A stretch of DNA of 25,222 nucleotides. Source: Galactobacter sp. GTDB lineage: Bacteria > Actinomycetota > Actinomycetes > Actinomycetales > Micrococcaceae. The stretch covers positions 1-25,222 of the forward strand of contig NZ_JALAGT010000203.1 of NCBI RefSeq assembly GCF_022712295.1, written 5' to 3'. The notes beneath the pieces are model-generated. The model had not been told where the DNA came from, made no database searches, and worked only from the letters and a program-made list of their open reading frames with translations. The translations under genes were made by a program, and so were the position numbers. Below are positions 1 to 7,575 of the stretch, in pieces; within the stretch, counting starts at the first letter, position 1, and each line of letters opens with the position of its first letter.

Positions 1-392
1 CGCAGCGACCGCTCGACGAGGTCCTGCTGGTCGCCCTTCGACATGCGGCGGTTGTTGAGCCGCACGCCCGCGAGCACGTTGTCCGCGATCGACATCGTCG
101 GGAACGGGTTGGGGCGCTGGAAGACCATGCCGACCTGCGAGCGCACCGACACCGGGTCCACACCTGAACCGTAGATGTCGTCGCCGTCCAGCAGCACCGA
201 TCCGGACACGTGTGCGCCCGGCACCACCTCGTGCATACGGTTCAACGTGCGCAGGAAAGTGGTCTTGCCGCAGCCGGACGGTCCGATGAAGGCGGTCACC
301 GAGCGCGGCTCGATGTTGATGTTCACGCCTTCGACCGCGCGGAATTTGCCGTAGAAGACGTCCAGATCGTGGGCGTCGATGCGTTTGGCCAT
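1..392 (-). CDS. pstB: Phosphate ABC transporter ATP-binding protein PstB (partial, N-terminal half)
   Basis: This is the ATPase that powers high-affinity phosphate import through the PstC/PstA channel, acting on the cytoplasmic face of the membrane. The translation starts MAKRIDAHDLDVFYGKFRAV and carries the Walker A loop GPSGCGKTT near residue 37. It is followed by the Q-loop region VGMVFQRPNPFPTMSI, whose PNPFP stretch is typical of PstB. About 130 codons are visible against a usual length near 258, so the signature motif and Walker B lie outside the window. The ATG at 392 has a distant AAGGA-like site upstream. It is the last gene of pstSCAB and is separated from pstA by about 140 nt containing tandem repeats. 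The identification is firm on motif and context. Confidence 0.95.
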   Translation of the reverse strand, partial: MAKRIDAHDLDVFYGKFRAVEGVNINIEPRSVTAFIGPSGCGKTTFLRTLNRMHEVVPGAHVSGSVLLDGDDIYGSGVDPVSVRSQVGMVFQRPNPFPTMSIADNVLAGVRLNNRRMSKGDQQDLVERSL

Positions 393-411
393 GGGGGTTG
401 TCTCGTCCTTG

Positions 412-498
412 GTCTTGGAACTTGAGTCTTGGAACTTGAGTCTTGGAGTTCGGGTCGTGGAGATCGAATCTTGGCAGCTCGGTCTCGGAACTCAAGAC
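412..498. repeat. Tandem 14-bp repeats with an inverted partial copy, between pstA and pstB
   Basis: Two exact copies of GTCTTGGAACTTGA (412-425 and 426-439) are followed by a degenerate third copy (GTCTTGGAGTTCGG, 440-453). Further right, 488-498 (GAACTCAAGAC) can pair with 440-451 with a single bulged base. This could form a hairpin in the transcript between pstA and pstB. Function is unknown. It may be an mRNA-processing or attenuation structure, or simply replication slippage. Confidence 0.7.
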
Positions 499-532
499 TG
501 GGATGTTGTACGTGTTCGGTGAGGCAGACCGC

Positions 533-1795
533 TCAGCGGCCTTGTTTCGGTGCGAATGCTCGGGCGATCAGTCGGGCCAACAGGTTCAATACCATCACGA
601 TGATGATGAGGGTCAAGGCGGCGCCCCAGGCGCGTTCCTCCGAGGGTCCTGGTGCCGCCGGTGCCGTGGGGTTCATGAGCTGGCGGTAGATGTAGACGGG
701 CAGCGTCATCATCCAGTTCTGGACCAGGTTCCAGTTGGTGGACAGGGCCACGCCTGCGGTCACGAGGATGGGTGCGGTCTCTCCGACCACGCGGGCGATG
801 GCCAACGTGACGCCTGAGGCGATACCGGACAGTGCGGTGGGCAGCACCACCTTCATGACCGTTCGCCACTTGCGCACGCCCAGGGCGGAGGACGCCTCGC
901 GCAGTTCGTTGGGAACCACCCGCAGCATCTCCTCGGTGGAACGGACCACCACGGGGATCATGAGCACGGAAAGTCCGATCGCGGCGGAGAAGCCCATGAT
1001 GTTGGAGCCTGGCGGCAGGCCGAACACGGTCTGCGTCAGCACCATCATGAGCCCGGTGGCGAACAGTCCGGCCACGATGGAGGGAATGCCGGTCATCACG
1101 TCCACGAAGAATCGCAGCACCTTCGCGAACAGGTTGTCGTTCGAGTACTCAACCAGGTAGATGGAGGCCAGCAGTCCGATCGGCACCGAGATCAGGCTCG
1201 CGGCCAACGTGATCATCAGCGTGCCGATCAGGGCGTGCTTGATGCCGCCGAGCAACGGTTGCGAGCCCGACGCGGTGGCCTGATCCTGAGCGCCCGTGAT
1301 GCCCACCATGTCCGAGGCGAAGAACCCCGGTGCGGTGATCCCTGCCCAGCCGTTGGAGATCACGGTCCAGAGCACGGAGATCAGTGGAATCAACGCCACG
1401 AGGAAGGCGCCCACGATCAGGTTGGTCCACAGCCCGTTGGTGGCCTTGCGCCGGTTCTCCACGGCCCACGTGAGCGCGTACATCGCTACCACGTAGATCA
1501 CCGCTGAGAAGATCAGCCAGCTGGTGATGCCGAATCCGATGAGCGCGGAGCATGCCGCGCCGAGCACCAGGGCACCCGCCCCGACACCCCAGCCGGTCCA
1601 GCGAGGTGTCCGCCCGGCGGCGAGTCGGGAGCGGCCGTGGCGGCGGGGCCCGGAGGGCCCCTCGTGGTTCGTGCCGCTCACGGGACGGGCGGCAAGGTCC
1701 GACGACGCGTCGTCGGGCACAGTGCCTGCACTCGCCTGCGGCGAGCGCACCGCGTCTGTTGAGCGCACCGCGTCTGTTGAATCAGGGAGGTTCAT
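533..1795 (-). CDS. pstA: Phosphate ABC transporter permease PstA
   Basis: One of the two membrane subunits of the phosphate importer, forming the channel with PstC. The 420-aa product has a hydrophilic Ser/Ala/Arg-rich N-terminus (about residues 1-68), then hydrophobic segments at about 72-112 and 122-146, and the binding-protein-dependent permease core from about 185. The EAA loop that docks on PstB is visible as ELREASSALGVRKW (297-310). The product is about 100 residues longer at the N-terminus than PstA proteins of around 300 aa. Residues 6-17 are an exact duplication (STDAVR twice) caused by an 18-bp tandem repeat. The ATG at 1795 overlaps the pstC stop by one base (TGATG), which indicates translational coupling and argues against a longer in-frame start at 1837. 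Confidence 0.93.
   Translation of the reverse strand: MNLPDSTDAVRSTDAVRSPQASAGTVPDDASSDLAARPVSGTNHEGPSGPRRHGRSRLAAGRTPRWTGWGVGAGALVLGAACSALIGFGITSWLIFSAVIYVVAMYALTWAVENRRKATNGLWTNLIVGAFLVALIPLISVLWTVISNGWAGITAPGFFASDMVGITGAQDQATASGSQPLLGGIKHALIGTLMITLAASLISVPIGLLASIYLVEYSNDNLFAKVLRFFVDVMTGIPSIVAGLFATGLMMVLTQTVFGLPPGSNIMGFSAAIGLSVLMIPVVVRSTEEMLRVVPNELREASSALGVRKWRTVMKVVLPTALSGIASGVTLAIARVVGETAPILVTAGVALSTNWNLVQNWMMTLPVYIYRQLMNPTAPAAPGPSEERAWGAALTLIIIVMVLNLLARLIARAFAPKQGR
1743..1778. repeat. 18-bp perfect tandem duplication in the pstA 5' end
   Basis: GAGCGCACCGCGTCTGTT occurs twice in direct succession (1743-1760, 1761-1778). The unit is six codons, so the frame is kept and the PstA N-terminus reads STDAVR twice. 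It lies in the non-conserved hydrophilic extension and looks like recent replication slippage. Confidence 0.85.
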
Positions 1796-2751
1796 CAATT
1801 GGCTCCAGAGAATTCCTTGTGGCGGTTCACGATCCAACGAGCGGCCATGTTCACCAACAAGGTGATGACGAAGAGGATGAGGCCGGCCGCGATCAGCTCG
1901 TTCTGTCGCATGTCGAAGGCCTCAGGGAAGTTCAGCGCGATCTCCGAGGGAATGGTCTGGTTACCCGCCCCGATCAGGTTGGGCGTCAGCGATCCGGCGG
2001 AGAGGACCAGGGTGACGGCCATGGTCTCGCCGAGGGCCCGGCCCAAGCCGAGCATGATCGCGGAGATCACGCCGGGGCGGGCGAAGGGCAGCACGGACAT
2101 CTTGATCATCTCCCAGCGCGTGGCGCCGAGAGCGCGTGCGGCTTCCTCGTGGAGTTTGGGGGTCTGCACAAAGATCTCGCGGGAGAGCGAGGTGATGATC
2201 GGCAGGATCATCACGGCCAGCACCACGGATGCGGTGAGCAGGGTGCGACCGGTGGAGGAGGGCTCGCCGAAGAGGGGGATCCATCCCAGGTACTTGTGCA
2301 GCCATTCGTAGAAGCCCACCATGGCCGGACCGAGCACCATCATGCCCCAGGCTCCATAGACCACGGAGGGGATGGCGGCCAACAGGTCGATCACGTAACC
2401 CACCGGTCCGGCGATCCTGCGCGGGGCCAGATGGGAGATGAAGAGAGCCACACCCATCGCTACCGGGGTCGCCAGGAGCAGGGCGATGGCGGCGGTGATG
2501 AGCGTCCCCACCATGAGGGGGCCCACATAGCTCCAGAAGCTGGTGCCGGTGGAGATCTCCTCCGGGTCCGCAACGAGAGCCGGCCATGCCTCGATGATCA
2601 GGTAGGCGGTGACGAATGCGAGGACCGCCAGAATGATGATCCCAGCGGCCAGGGCCAGGCCGGAGAACACCTTGTCTCCGGCCCGGCCTGAACCCGTGGC
2701 GCCGACTCCCGATTCACTGGGTCCCGATTTCACGGGTGCTGCTGTGCTCAT
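1795..2751 (-). CDS. pstC: Phosphate ABC transporter permease PstC
   Basis: The second membrane subunit of the phosphate importer. The 318-aa product starts MSTAAPVKSG, crosses the membrane near residues 32-55, and continues with the permease domain (ATPVAMGVALFISH and YVIDLLAAIPSVVYGAWG, both typical of PstC). The EAA loop reads HEEAARALGATRWEMIKM, followed by LGRALGETMAVTLV. An upstream in-frame extension to 2880 is rejected: it overlaps the end of pstS and encodes arginine/proline-rich shadow sequence. The chosen ATG lies 10 nt after the pstS stop. Length and order within pstSCAB are normal. Confidence 0.94.
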   Translation of the reverse strand: MSTAAPVKSGPSESGVGATGSGRAGDKVFSGLALAAGIIILAVLAFVTAYLIIEAWPALVADPEEISTGTSFWSYVGPLMVGTLITAAIALLLATPVAMGVALFISHLAPRRIAGPVGYVIDLLAAIPSVVYGAWGMMVLGPAMVGFYEWLHKYLGWIPLFGEPSSTGRTLLTASVVLAVMILPIITSLSREIFVQTPKLHEEAARALGATRWEMIKMSVLPFARPGVISAIMLGLGRALGETMAVTLVLSAGSLTPNLIGAGNQTIPSEIALNFPEAFDMRQNELIAAGLILFVITLLVNMAARWIVNRHKEFSGAN

Positions 2752-2761
2752 GCTGGTCGGT

Positions 2762-3889
2762 TCACTTCGCGACGGTGATCGAATCGATGGCGGTCTTGGC
2801 CTGCTCTGCGGTGGTCTCGGTGAGCGGCGCGGAACCGGCGGCTTCCTCCGCGGCCTTCTGCCCTTCGTCGGAGACAACATAGGTGCCGAAGGCCTTCACG
2901 AGGTCGGCGGTGTTCTGATCCTTGTAGGTGGAGCAGTACACGTGGTAGCTGACCAGCACGATGGGGTACTGACCGGCTTCCTGGCTGGTGCGGTCCAGCT
3001 CCAGGGCCAGGTCGTTCTCCTCGGTGCCCTCGACCTTCTCGGCGAGTTCCACGTTCTTCGCGGCGGCTTCCTCGGTGGGCGCCTGGTACTCATCCCCCAC
3101 CTTGACGGCCACCTTGCCCAGGTCATCGCCTACTGCGGAGAGGTCGGCGTAGGCGATGGAACCCTCGGTGGACCCTGCCAGCTTCACGACTCCTGAGGTG
3201 CCCTGAGCGGATTCGCCGCCGAAGCCCTTGGGCCAGGTCTCCACGACGCCCTCGCCCCACTCGTCCTTGGCCACGGCATCCAGGTACTCGGTGAAGTTCT
3301 CGGTGGTACCGGAATCGTCGGAGCGGTGGATGGGGGTGATCTTGGTGCTTGGCAGGTCAGCGTCGGGATTCTGTTCGGTGATGGCCTTGTCATCCCACTG
3401 GGTGATCTCGCCTGCGAAGATCTTGGCGATGGTCGGCCCATCCAGGTTGACTTCCTTGATGCCGTCCAGGTTCACGGTGACGGCCACGGGAGAGACGTAG
3501 GCGGGGATGTTGAGGGCGCCGCCGTCGCCACACTGCTTCTGGGCTTGCGTCTGCTCGTCGCCGGCTAGTGCCGCGTCGGATCCTGCGAAGGCCACCTGAC
3601 CGGCCAGGAACGCCTTGCGCCCGGCGCCGGAGCCAACAGGGTTGTACTGGACCTGGGCGCCGGACTGGGTGGAGGTGAAGCCGTTCTGCCAGGCCGCGAT
3701 GGCGGCCTCCTGGCTGGACGCGCCGGAACCGGAGAGGGTGCCGGAGAGCTGCTTGGTGTCCGCGTCGCCCGAGGCGGAACCGGAGGAGTCGGAGGTGGGG
3801 TTGTTGGACCCACCGCAGGCCGTGAGGCCCAGCGCGGCAATGGAAAGGAAGGCGACGCCTGCGCCGATACGCTGCATGTTCTTGTGCAT
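2762..3889 (-). CDS. pstS: Phosphate-binding lipoprotein PstS
   Basis: The extracytoplasmic phosphate receptor that delivers phosphate to PstC/PstA. The 375-aa product begins MHKNMQRIGAGVAFLSIAAL and has a lipobox LTAC, so the lipidated residue is Cys25. Phosphate-contact regions of the family are visible: LSGTLSGSGASSQEA after a Ser/Gly linker, YNPVGSGAGRKAF with FAGSDAAL, and HRSDDSGTTENFTEYL. The start at 3889 gives a clean lipoprotein signal; an alternative is Met at 3877. No good Shine-Dalgarno site precedes either, and a possible -10 (TAGCGT, 3902-3897) would start the RNA almost at the ATG. Two PHO-box units lie 41-62 nt upstream, consistent with induction under phosphate limitation. 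It is first in the operon and divergent from a FUSC gene. Confidence 0.95.
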   Translation of the reverse strand: MHKNMQRIGAGVAFLSIAALGLTACGGSNNPTSDSSGSASGDADTKQLSGTLSGSGASSQEAAIAAWQNGFTSTQSGAQVQYNPVGSGAGRKAFLAGQVAFAGSDAALAGDEQTQAQKQCGDGGALNIPAYVSPVAVTVNLDGIKEVNLDGPTIAKIFAGEITQWDDKAITEQNPDADLPSTKITPIHRSDDSGTTENFTEYLDAVAKDEWGEGVVETWPKGFGGESAQGTSGVVKLAGSTEGSIAYADLSAVGDDLGKVAVKVGDEYQAPTEEAAAKNVELAEKVEGTEENDLALELDRTSQEAGQYPIVLVSYHVYCSTYKDQNTADLVKAFGTYVVSDEGQKAAEEAAGSAPLTETTAEQAKTAIDSITVAK

Positions 3890-3929
3890 GGCTTTGACGC
3901 TAAGGAGGACAGGTGAATCAACAGCCGGG

Positions 3930-3951
3930 AGCCGGTGAACGGGCAGTGAAC
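3930..3951 (-). promoter_or_regulatory. PHO box: two tandem 11-bp PhoP-type units upstream of pstS
   Basis: Read on the minus strand, GTTCACTGCCC (3951-3941) is followed without a gap by GTTCACCGGCT (3940-3930). Tandem 11-nt units beginning GTTCAC are the known form of the PhoP operator in Streptomyces. A weaker unit, GATTCACCT (3919-3911), lies 21 nt further on. The position 41-62 nt upstream of the pstS start, and the identity of the downstream operon, both fit PhoP activation. Binding is inferred, not shown. Confidence 0.8.
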
Positions 3952-4040
3952 ATTTCCGGTACCTTGTTTCATCCCGGCCGTGCTCGTTGGGCAGCGTTCT
4001 CGTCACCCACGCGTCATGGACAAGATGCAAGGATGTGGTC

Positions 4041-5177
4041 ATGTCCTCGTCTCGATTCGCCAGCTTTCGCGGAGCCCTGCGTCACAGGGCCAAGGCCGGT
4101 GTGCGGCGCGTACGCATCTCCCTGCCCAAGATCATCCTGGCAACCTTCGCGTCGGTGTTCTCCTATTGGTTCGCCGAGACCGTCCTGGGCCATGATGGGC
4201 CGCTCTTCGCCGCGACGTCCGCGCTGATCTCCCTGAACTTCGCCACCACCTCACATGTGCGCCGCACGTTGGAGGTCGCGATCGGCTGCACCTTCGGGAT
4301 CGTGGTCGGAGACCTCTTGATGACCGCCTTCGGGCAGGGTCTGTGGCAGGCGGCCGTGGTGGTCTTCGTGTCCCTGATCATCTCCCGCTTCCTGGATTCC
4401 GGCGTGGTGTTCTCCATGCAGTTCGGGCTGCAATCCCTGCTGGTGGTGTTGCTTCCTCTGCCAGAATCCGGCCCGTTCTCACGCTCCCTCGATGCCATCA
4501 CGGGCGGCACGGTGGCCCTGATCCTGGTGATGCTCTGGCCCAAGGACCCCAGCCGCGAGCCTGCCAAGGCTCTCTCCGACCTGCTGAAGGAAACCGCGGC
4601 CGCGGTTCGGGAGCTGTCCAGGTCGCTGGCACAGGACGACGCCAAATTGGCTTGGCATTCGCTGGTCCGCGCCCGCGGGACGCAGTCGCTGGTGGATGCG
4701 GCCGCCCGCGAGATGAAGGAGTCGGCGGAGTTCGCGAGAATCTCCCCCAGCGGGTGGCGCAGGCGCGGGGAAGTCGCTGCCTTGCAGCGCGTCCAGAAGG
4801 AGGCCGACCTTGCCGTGCGCAACATCCGCGTGCTGTGCCGCAGGACCGCAACCCTGATGAGCAACGAGGTTCTGAGCGAGCGGATCCGGGCGGATCTGGC
4901 CGACGCCATGGAGACCCTTGCCGACGCCGTCCTGGTCATGTCCTCCTCCGTGGCCGATCCCTCGCCGCACGGCCGCGACCGTTACATGTCCCAGACCAGG
5001 AGCAGGCTGGTCGAACTCAGTTCGCAGCTGGCTCCGCACGCCCTCGGCGCCTCCGACCCGCAGGCCGTTGGCCTGGTCATGATGCTGCGACCGCTCACGG
5101 TGGACCTGCTGGAGGCCACCGGCATTCCGCATGATGAGGCCGTTCGCTACCTGCCCACCCTCAAGGACCTGGACTGA
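4041..5177 (+). CDS. FUSC-family integral membrane protein (aromatic-acid exporter-like)
   Basis: A 378-aa product whose N-terminal half is membrane-embedded and whose C-terminal half is hydrophilic and helical. Hydrophobic stretches run at about residues 29-46, 54-70, 78-95, 101-117, 120-140 and 150-166. The pattern HDGPLFAATSALISL followed by RRTLEVAIGCTFGIVVGDLL is characteristic of the FUSC/ArAE_1 superfamily. Characterised members export aromatic acids or other small organics, but the substrate here cannot be inferred. The start at 4041 (MSSSRFASF) is preceded by AAGGATG at good spacing; an upstream in-frame ATG at 3987 lacks support. The stop overlaps the ATG of the next gene by one base, so the two form an operon. 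It is transcribed divergently from pstS across 151 nt. Confidence 0.82.
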   Translation: MSSSRFASFRGALRHRAKAGVRRVRISLPKIILATFASVFSYWFAETVLGHDGPLFAATSALISLNFATTSHVRRTLEVAIGCTFGIVVGDLLMTAFGQGLWQAAVVVFVSLIISRFLDSGVVFSMQFGLQSLLVVLLPLPESGPFSRSLDAITGGTVALILVMLWPKDPSREPAKALSDLLKETAAAVRELSRSLAQDDAKLAWHSLVRARGTQSLVDAAAREMKESAEFARISPSGWRRRGEVAALQRVQKEADLAVRNIRVLCRRTATLMSNEVLSERIRADLADAMETLADAVLVMSSSVADPSPHGRDRYMSQTRSRLVELSSQLAPHALGASDPQAVGLVMMLRPLTVDLLEATGIPHDEAVRYLPTLKDLD

Positions 5178-6226
5178 TGGGCGGCATGATCTCGCGGTGG
5201 GCCACGGCTGCAGAAGGTTTCGTGCCCGACGTCCTCGGCCCCGGATTTCGTGCCCGCACCCTGCCGCTCGGAACGGACAGCGAGGGCCCCGTCGTGGCCA
5301 CGTTGGTGGCCTACGATCCCCGAGAGGACCCGGCGCCGCGGGCGCCGGGCCGGGCACGCGCCGTCGGGCAGTGGTTTCGACCCAAGGCCGCCCCGCTGGC
5401 GGGCGCCGACGTACTCTACGTCCACGGATGGAGCGACTACTTCTTCCAGGCCGAGCTGGCGCGGGAGATCTCCCGGATGGGCGCGCGCTTCTTCGCGTTG
5501 GATCTGCGCAAGTACGGGCGCAGCCTGCGGGACGGGCAGACGCCTGGGTATATCGAGGATCTCACCACGTATGACGAGGACGTCGAGGCCGCGCTCTCCG
5601 CGATGGGAACGGAAAGGGCGGGGCGGAGGCTGGTGCTGCTCGGCCATTCCACCGGGGGGCTGACGTTCTCGCTGTGGGCCGCACGGAATCGCGGCCGGGT
5701 AGCCGGGCTGATCCTCAACTCGCCTTGGCTGGAGTTCCAGGGGTCCCGGGTGGGGCGGGAGGTGTTGACGCCGCTGATGAACGCGCAATCCAAGTGGGCG
5801 CCGCTGCGCGAACTGCCCAACGTGGACCTGGGTTTCTATGCCCGATCCGTGTCCTCCGAGCTGGACGGCGAGTGGACGTACGAGGCCGCGTGGCGGCCGG
5901 AACGTGGGTTTCGGACCAGGCCGGGATGGATGAAGGCGATCCTCGACGCGCATGCCAAGGTCCTGAACGAGCTCTCGCTGGAGATCCCGGTGCTCACCTT
6001 GTTGTCCACGAAGTCTCTGATCCAGGCCACATGGTCGGACGAGATGCTGCGGTGCGACACCGTACTCGTGGTGGACCAGATCGCGGAACGAGCCACGCGG
6101 TTGGGCACCGACGTGTCCATCCGGCGGTTGGAGGGTGCCCTGCATGACGTGTTCCTGTCCGCATCCCCGGTGAGGGAGGCCGGGTATGCGGCCATTCGCC
6201 GCTGGGCTGGGGCAGCACTGAGTTAG
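5177..6226 (+). CDS. Alpha/beta hydrolase (serine hydrolase, lysophospholipase-like)
   Basis: A 349-aa cytoplasmic serine hydrolase with no signal peptide. Visible features are the oxyanion region YVHGWSDYF (81-89), the nucleophile elbow GHSTG (156-160, Ser158), and a C-terminal GALHDVFLS stretch giving the likely catalytic His323. The fold resembles serine aminopeptidase S33/monoacylglycerol lipase proteins, but the substrate is unknown. The catalytic acid is not obvious by eye; it would be expected between about residues 260 and 310. The ATG at 5177 shares a base with the stop of the FUSC-type gene (TGATG), so co-translation is likely. A 70-bp symmetric repeat begins 14 nt after the stop and may act as its terminator. 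Confidence 0.85.
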   Translation: MGGMISRWATAAEGFVPDVLGPGFRARTLPLGTDSEGPVVATLVAYDPREDPAPRAPGRARAVGQWFRPKAAPLAGADVLYVHGWSDYFFQAELAREISRMGARFFALDLRKYGRSLRDGQTPGYIEDLTTYDEDVEAALSAMGTERAGRRLVLLGHSTGGLTFSLWAARNRGRVAGLILNSPWLEFQGSRVGREVLTPLMNAQSKWAPLRELPNVDLGFYARSVSSELDGEWTYEAAWRPERGFRTRPGWMKAILDAHAKVLNELSLEIPVLTLLSTKSLIQATWSDEMLRCDTVLVVDQIAERATRLGTDVSIRRLEGALHDVFLSASPVREAGYAAIRRWAGAALS

Positions 6227-6239
6227 GACCACTGCACTA

Positions 6240-6309
6240 CGTCGGTGCAACAGCACAGCGTCGGTACTGACGACGGACCCAGCACCGACGTTGTGCGGTC
6301 CTACCGACG
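6240..6309. repeat. Symmetric 70-bp intergenic element, copy A
   Basis: Four CGTCGGT units occur: forward at 6240-6246 and 6259-6265, inverted at 6284-6290 and 6303-6309. They are exactly symmetric about 6274.5 with start spacings 19, 25 and 19. The two 35-base arms pair over most of their length, so RNA or single-stranded DNA would form a long imperfect hairpin. The same architecture recurs at 19846-19915. The element lies 14 nt after the hydrolase stop and just before a lower-GC segment. It could be a REP-like dispersed repeat, a terminator, or a multi-site operator. Confidence 0.75.
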
Positions 6310-6464
6310 CCAGGAACCGATGGAAAACTGATAGACACATATCAAACTGTCGGTGGCACAGATTACGATCATTTCGCCGACGCTCAGTACAATCGGAGCT
6401 GATGTGCTCACGAGTTCGGGAGTACTGTCCGTAGATCTATTCACCCGCTCAGGAGACATCACTC

Positions 6465-7562
6465 ATGGAGTTCACCGAACGCCTTGCAGCTTTGGCAACC
6501 AAGATCCGCACCCAAGCCGATTCGATCAACACCGAAGAGGCCACCAAGAATGCTTTCGTGATGCCCTTCATCTCTACGATTCTCGGGTATGACGTCTTCA
6601 ACCCACTTGAGGTTGTCCCTGAGTACACCGCGGATGTAGGCACCAAGAAGCACGAGAAGATCGACTACGCAGTATTGCGCGATGGAGAGGTGCAGATTCT
6701 CATCGAGTGCAAGACCTCCCAGAATGGCCTGAAGGTAGAGCATGCGTCGCAGCTCTTCCGTTACTTCGCAACGACCAATGCTCGGATCGCTGCGCTCACG
6801 AACGGCGTGGTCTGGCAGTTCTATACTGACCTGGATGCCCCGAACAAGATGGACGCCAAACCATTCCTGGTGTTGGACCTGGAAGACATTGACGAAACTC
6901 TGTTGCCTGAGATCCAGAAACTCAGCAAGGGCAGCTTCGACTTGGAATCGATCATCAGCGCAGCCGAAGAACTCAAGTATGTTGGCGCCCTCAAGCGTGA
7001 GATCGCAGCCCAGTTCCGCGAACCATCTGATGAGTGGGTGCGGTTCTTCACAACCCGCGTTTACGAAGGATCGTTCACCGCCAAGGTCAGGGAACAGTTC
7101 ACCCCGCTGGTCGCGAAGGCCTCACGCCAGTTCCTGACCGAACAGGTCAACGACCGACTCAAGGCCGCTTTGGGCGTGAGCGACAGTGAAGCTGTTCCAC
7201 CTACGGAGACCGCGCAGAACGGTGAAGACACCGGAACCACGGCCAACTCGGACTCCGAAGATGTCCTGTCCGATATCGTCACCACCGCCGACGAACTTCA
7301 GGGATACCAGATAGTCAAGGCAATCGGCTGTTCCGAAGTTCCGCCGGAGCGGATTACGCACCGGGATTCCAAGTCGTACTTCGCCGTTCTCCTGGACGAC
7401 AACAACCGCAGGCCCGTGGCTCGGCTTCGCTTCAACGGGAAGCGGAAGTACTTGGGGATCCTCGACGAAAACAAGACTGAGACCCGCCATGCGATCGACG
7501 GACTGGAAGAGATATACAAGTTCGCTGACGCCATCCGTGAAGGTGTCATCCGGTATCGCTAA
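6465..7562 (+). CDS. HsdR-N-type restriction endonuclease domain protein (stand-alone)
   Basis: A 365-aa soluble protein whose N-terminal third matches the nuclease domain of type I restriction R subunits (the COG4748-like stand-alone family). Residues 23-56 carry the family pattern TEEATKNAFVMPFISTILGYD then EVVPEY. The PD-(D/E)XK core is visible as KIDYAVLRDG and LIECK, giving Asp67, Glu81 and Lys83. There is no helicase region: the full type I subunit is roughly three times longer. The C-terminal part (about 285-365) is a separate domain ending YKFADAIREGVIRYR, after an acidic Thr/Ser/Glu linker at about 235-275. AGGAG at 6449-6453 supports the start. GC content is lower than its neighbours (row 6901-6960 has 31 G+C in 60), which suggests acquisition. 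A defence role is likely but not shown. Confidence 0.82.
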   Translation: MEFTERLAALATKIRTQADSINTEEATKNAFVMPFISTILGYDVFNPLEVVPEYTADVGTKKHEKIDYAVLRDGEVQILIECKTSQNGLKVEHASQLFRYFATTNARIAALTNGVVWQFYTDLDAPNKMDAKPFLVLDLEDIDETLLPEIQKLSKGSFDLESIISAAEELKYVGALKREIAAQFREPSDEWVRFFTTRVYEGSFTAKVREQFTPLVAKASRQFLTEQVNDRLKAALGVSDSEAVPPTETAQNGEDTGTTANSDSEDVLSDIVTTADELQGYQIVKAIGCSEVPPERITHRDSKSYFAVLLDDNNRRPVARLRFNGKRKYLGILDENKTETRHAIDGLEEIYKFADAIREGVIRYR

Positions 7563-7575
7563 CCGTCTGGTGGTA

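Noticed and set aside
412..453. Possible short CRISPR array
   Set aside because: The 14-bp units abut directly with no spacers and there are no cas genes nearby, so this is a simple tandem repeat.
1552..2691. Long plus-strand open frame antisense to pstA/pstC
   Set aside because: It is rich in Arg, Gly, Asp and His with no domain, and the opposite strand encodes clear Pst permeases. It is a GC-bias shadow.
6465..7562. Complete type I restriction system
   Set aside because: Only the nuclease-type N-terminal region is present. No helicase motifs, HsdS or HsdM are encoded nearby.
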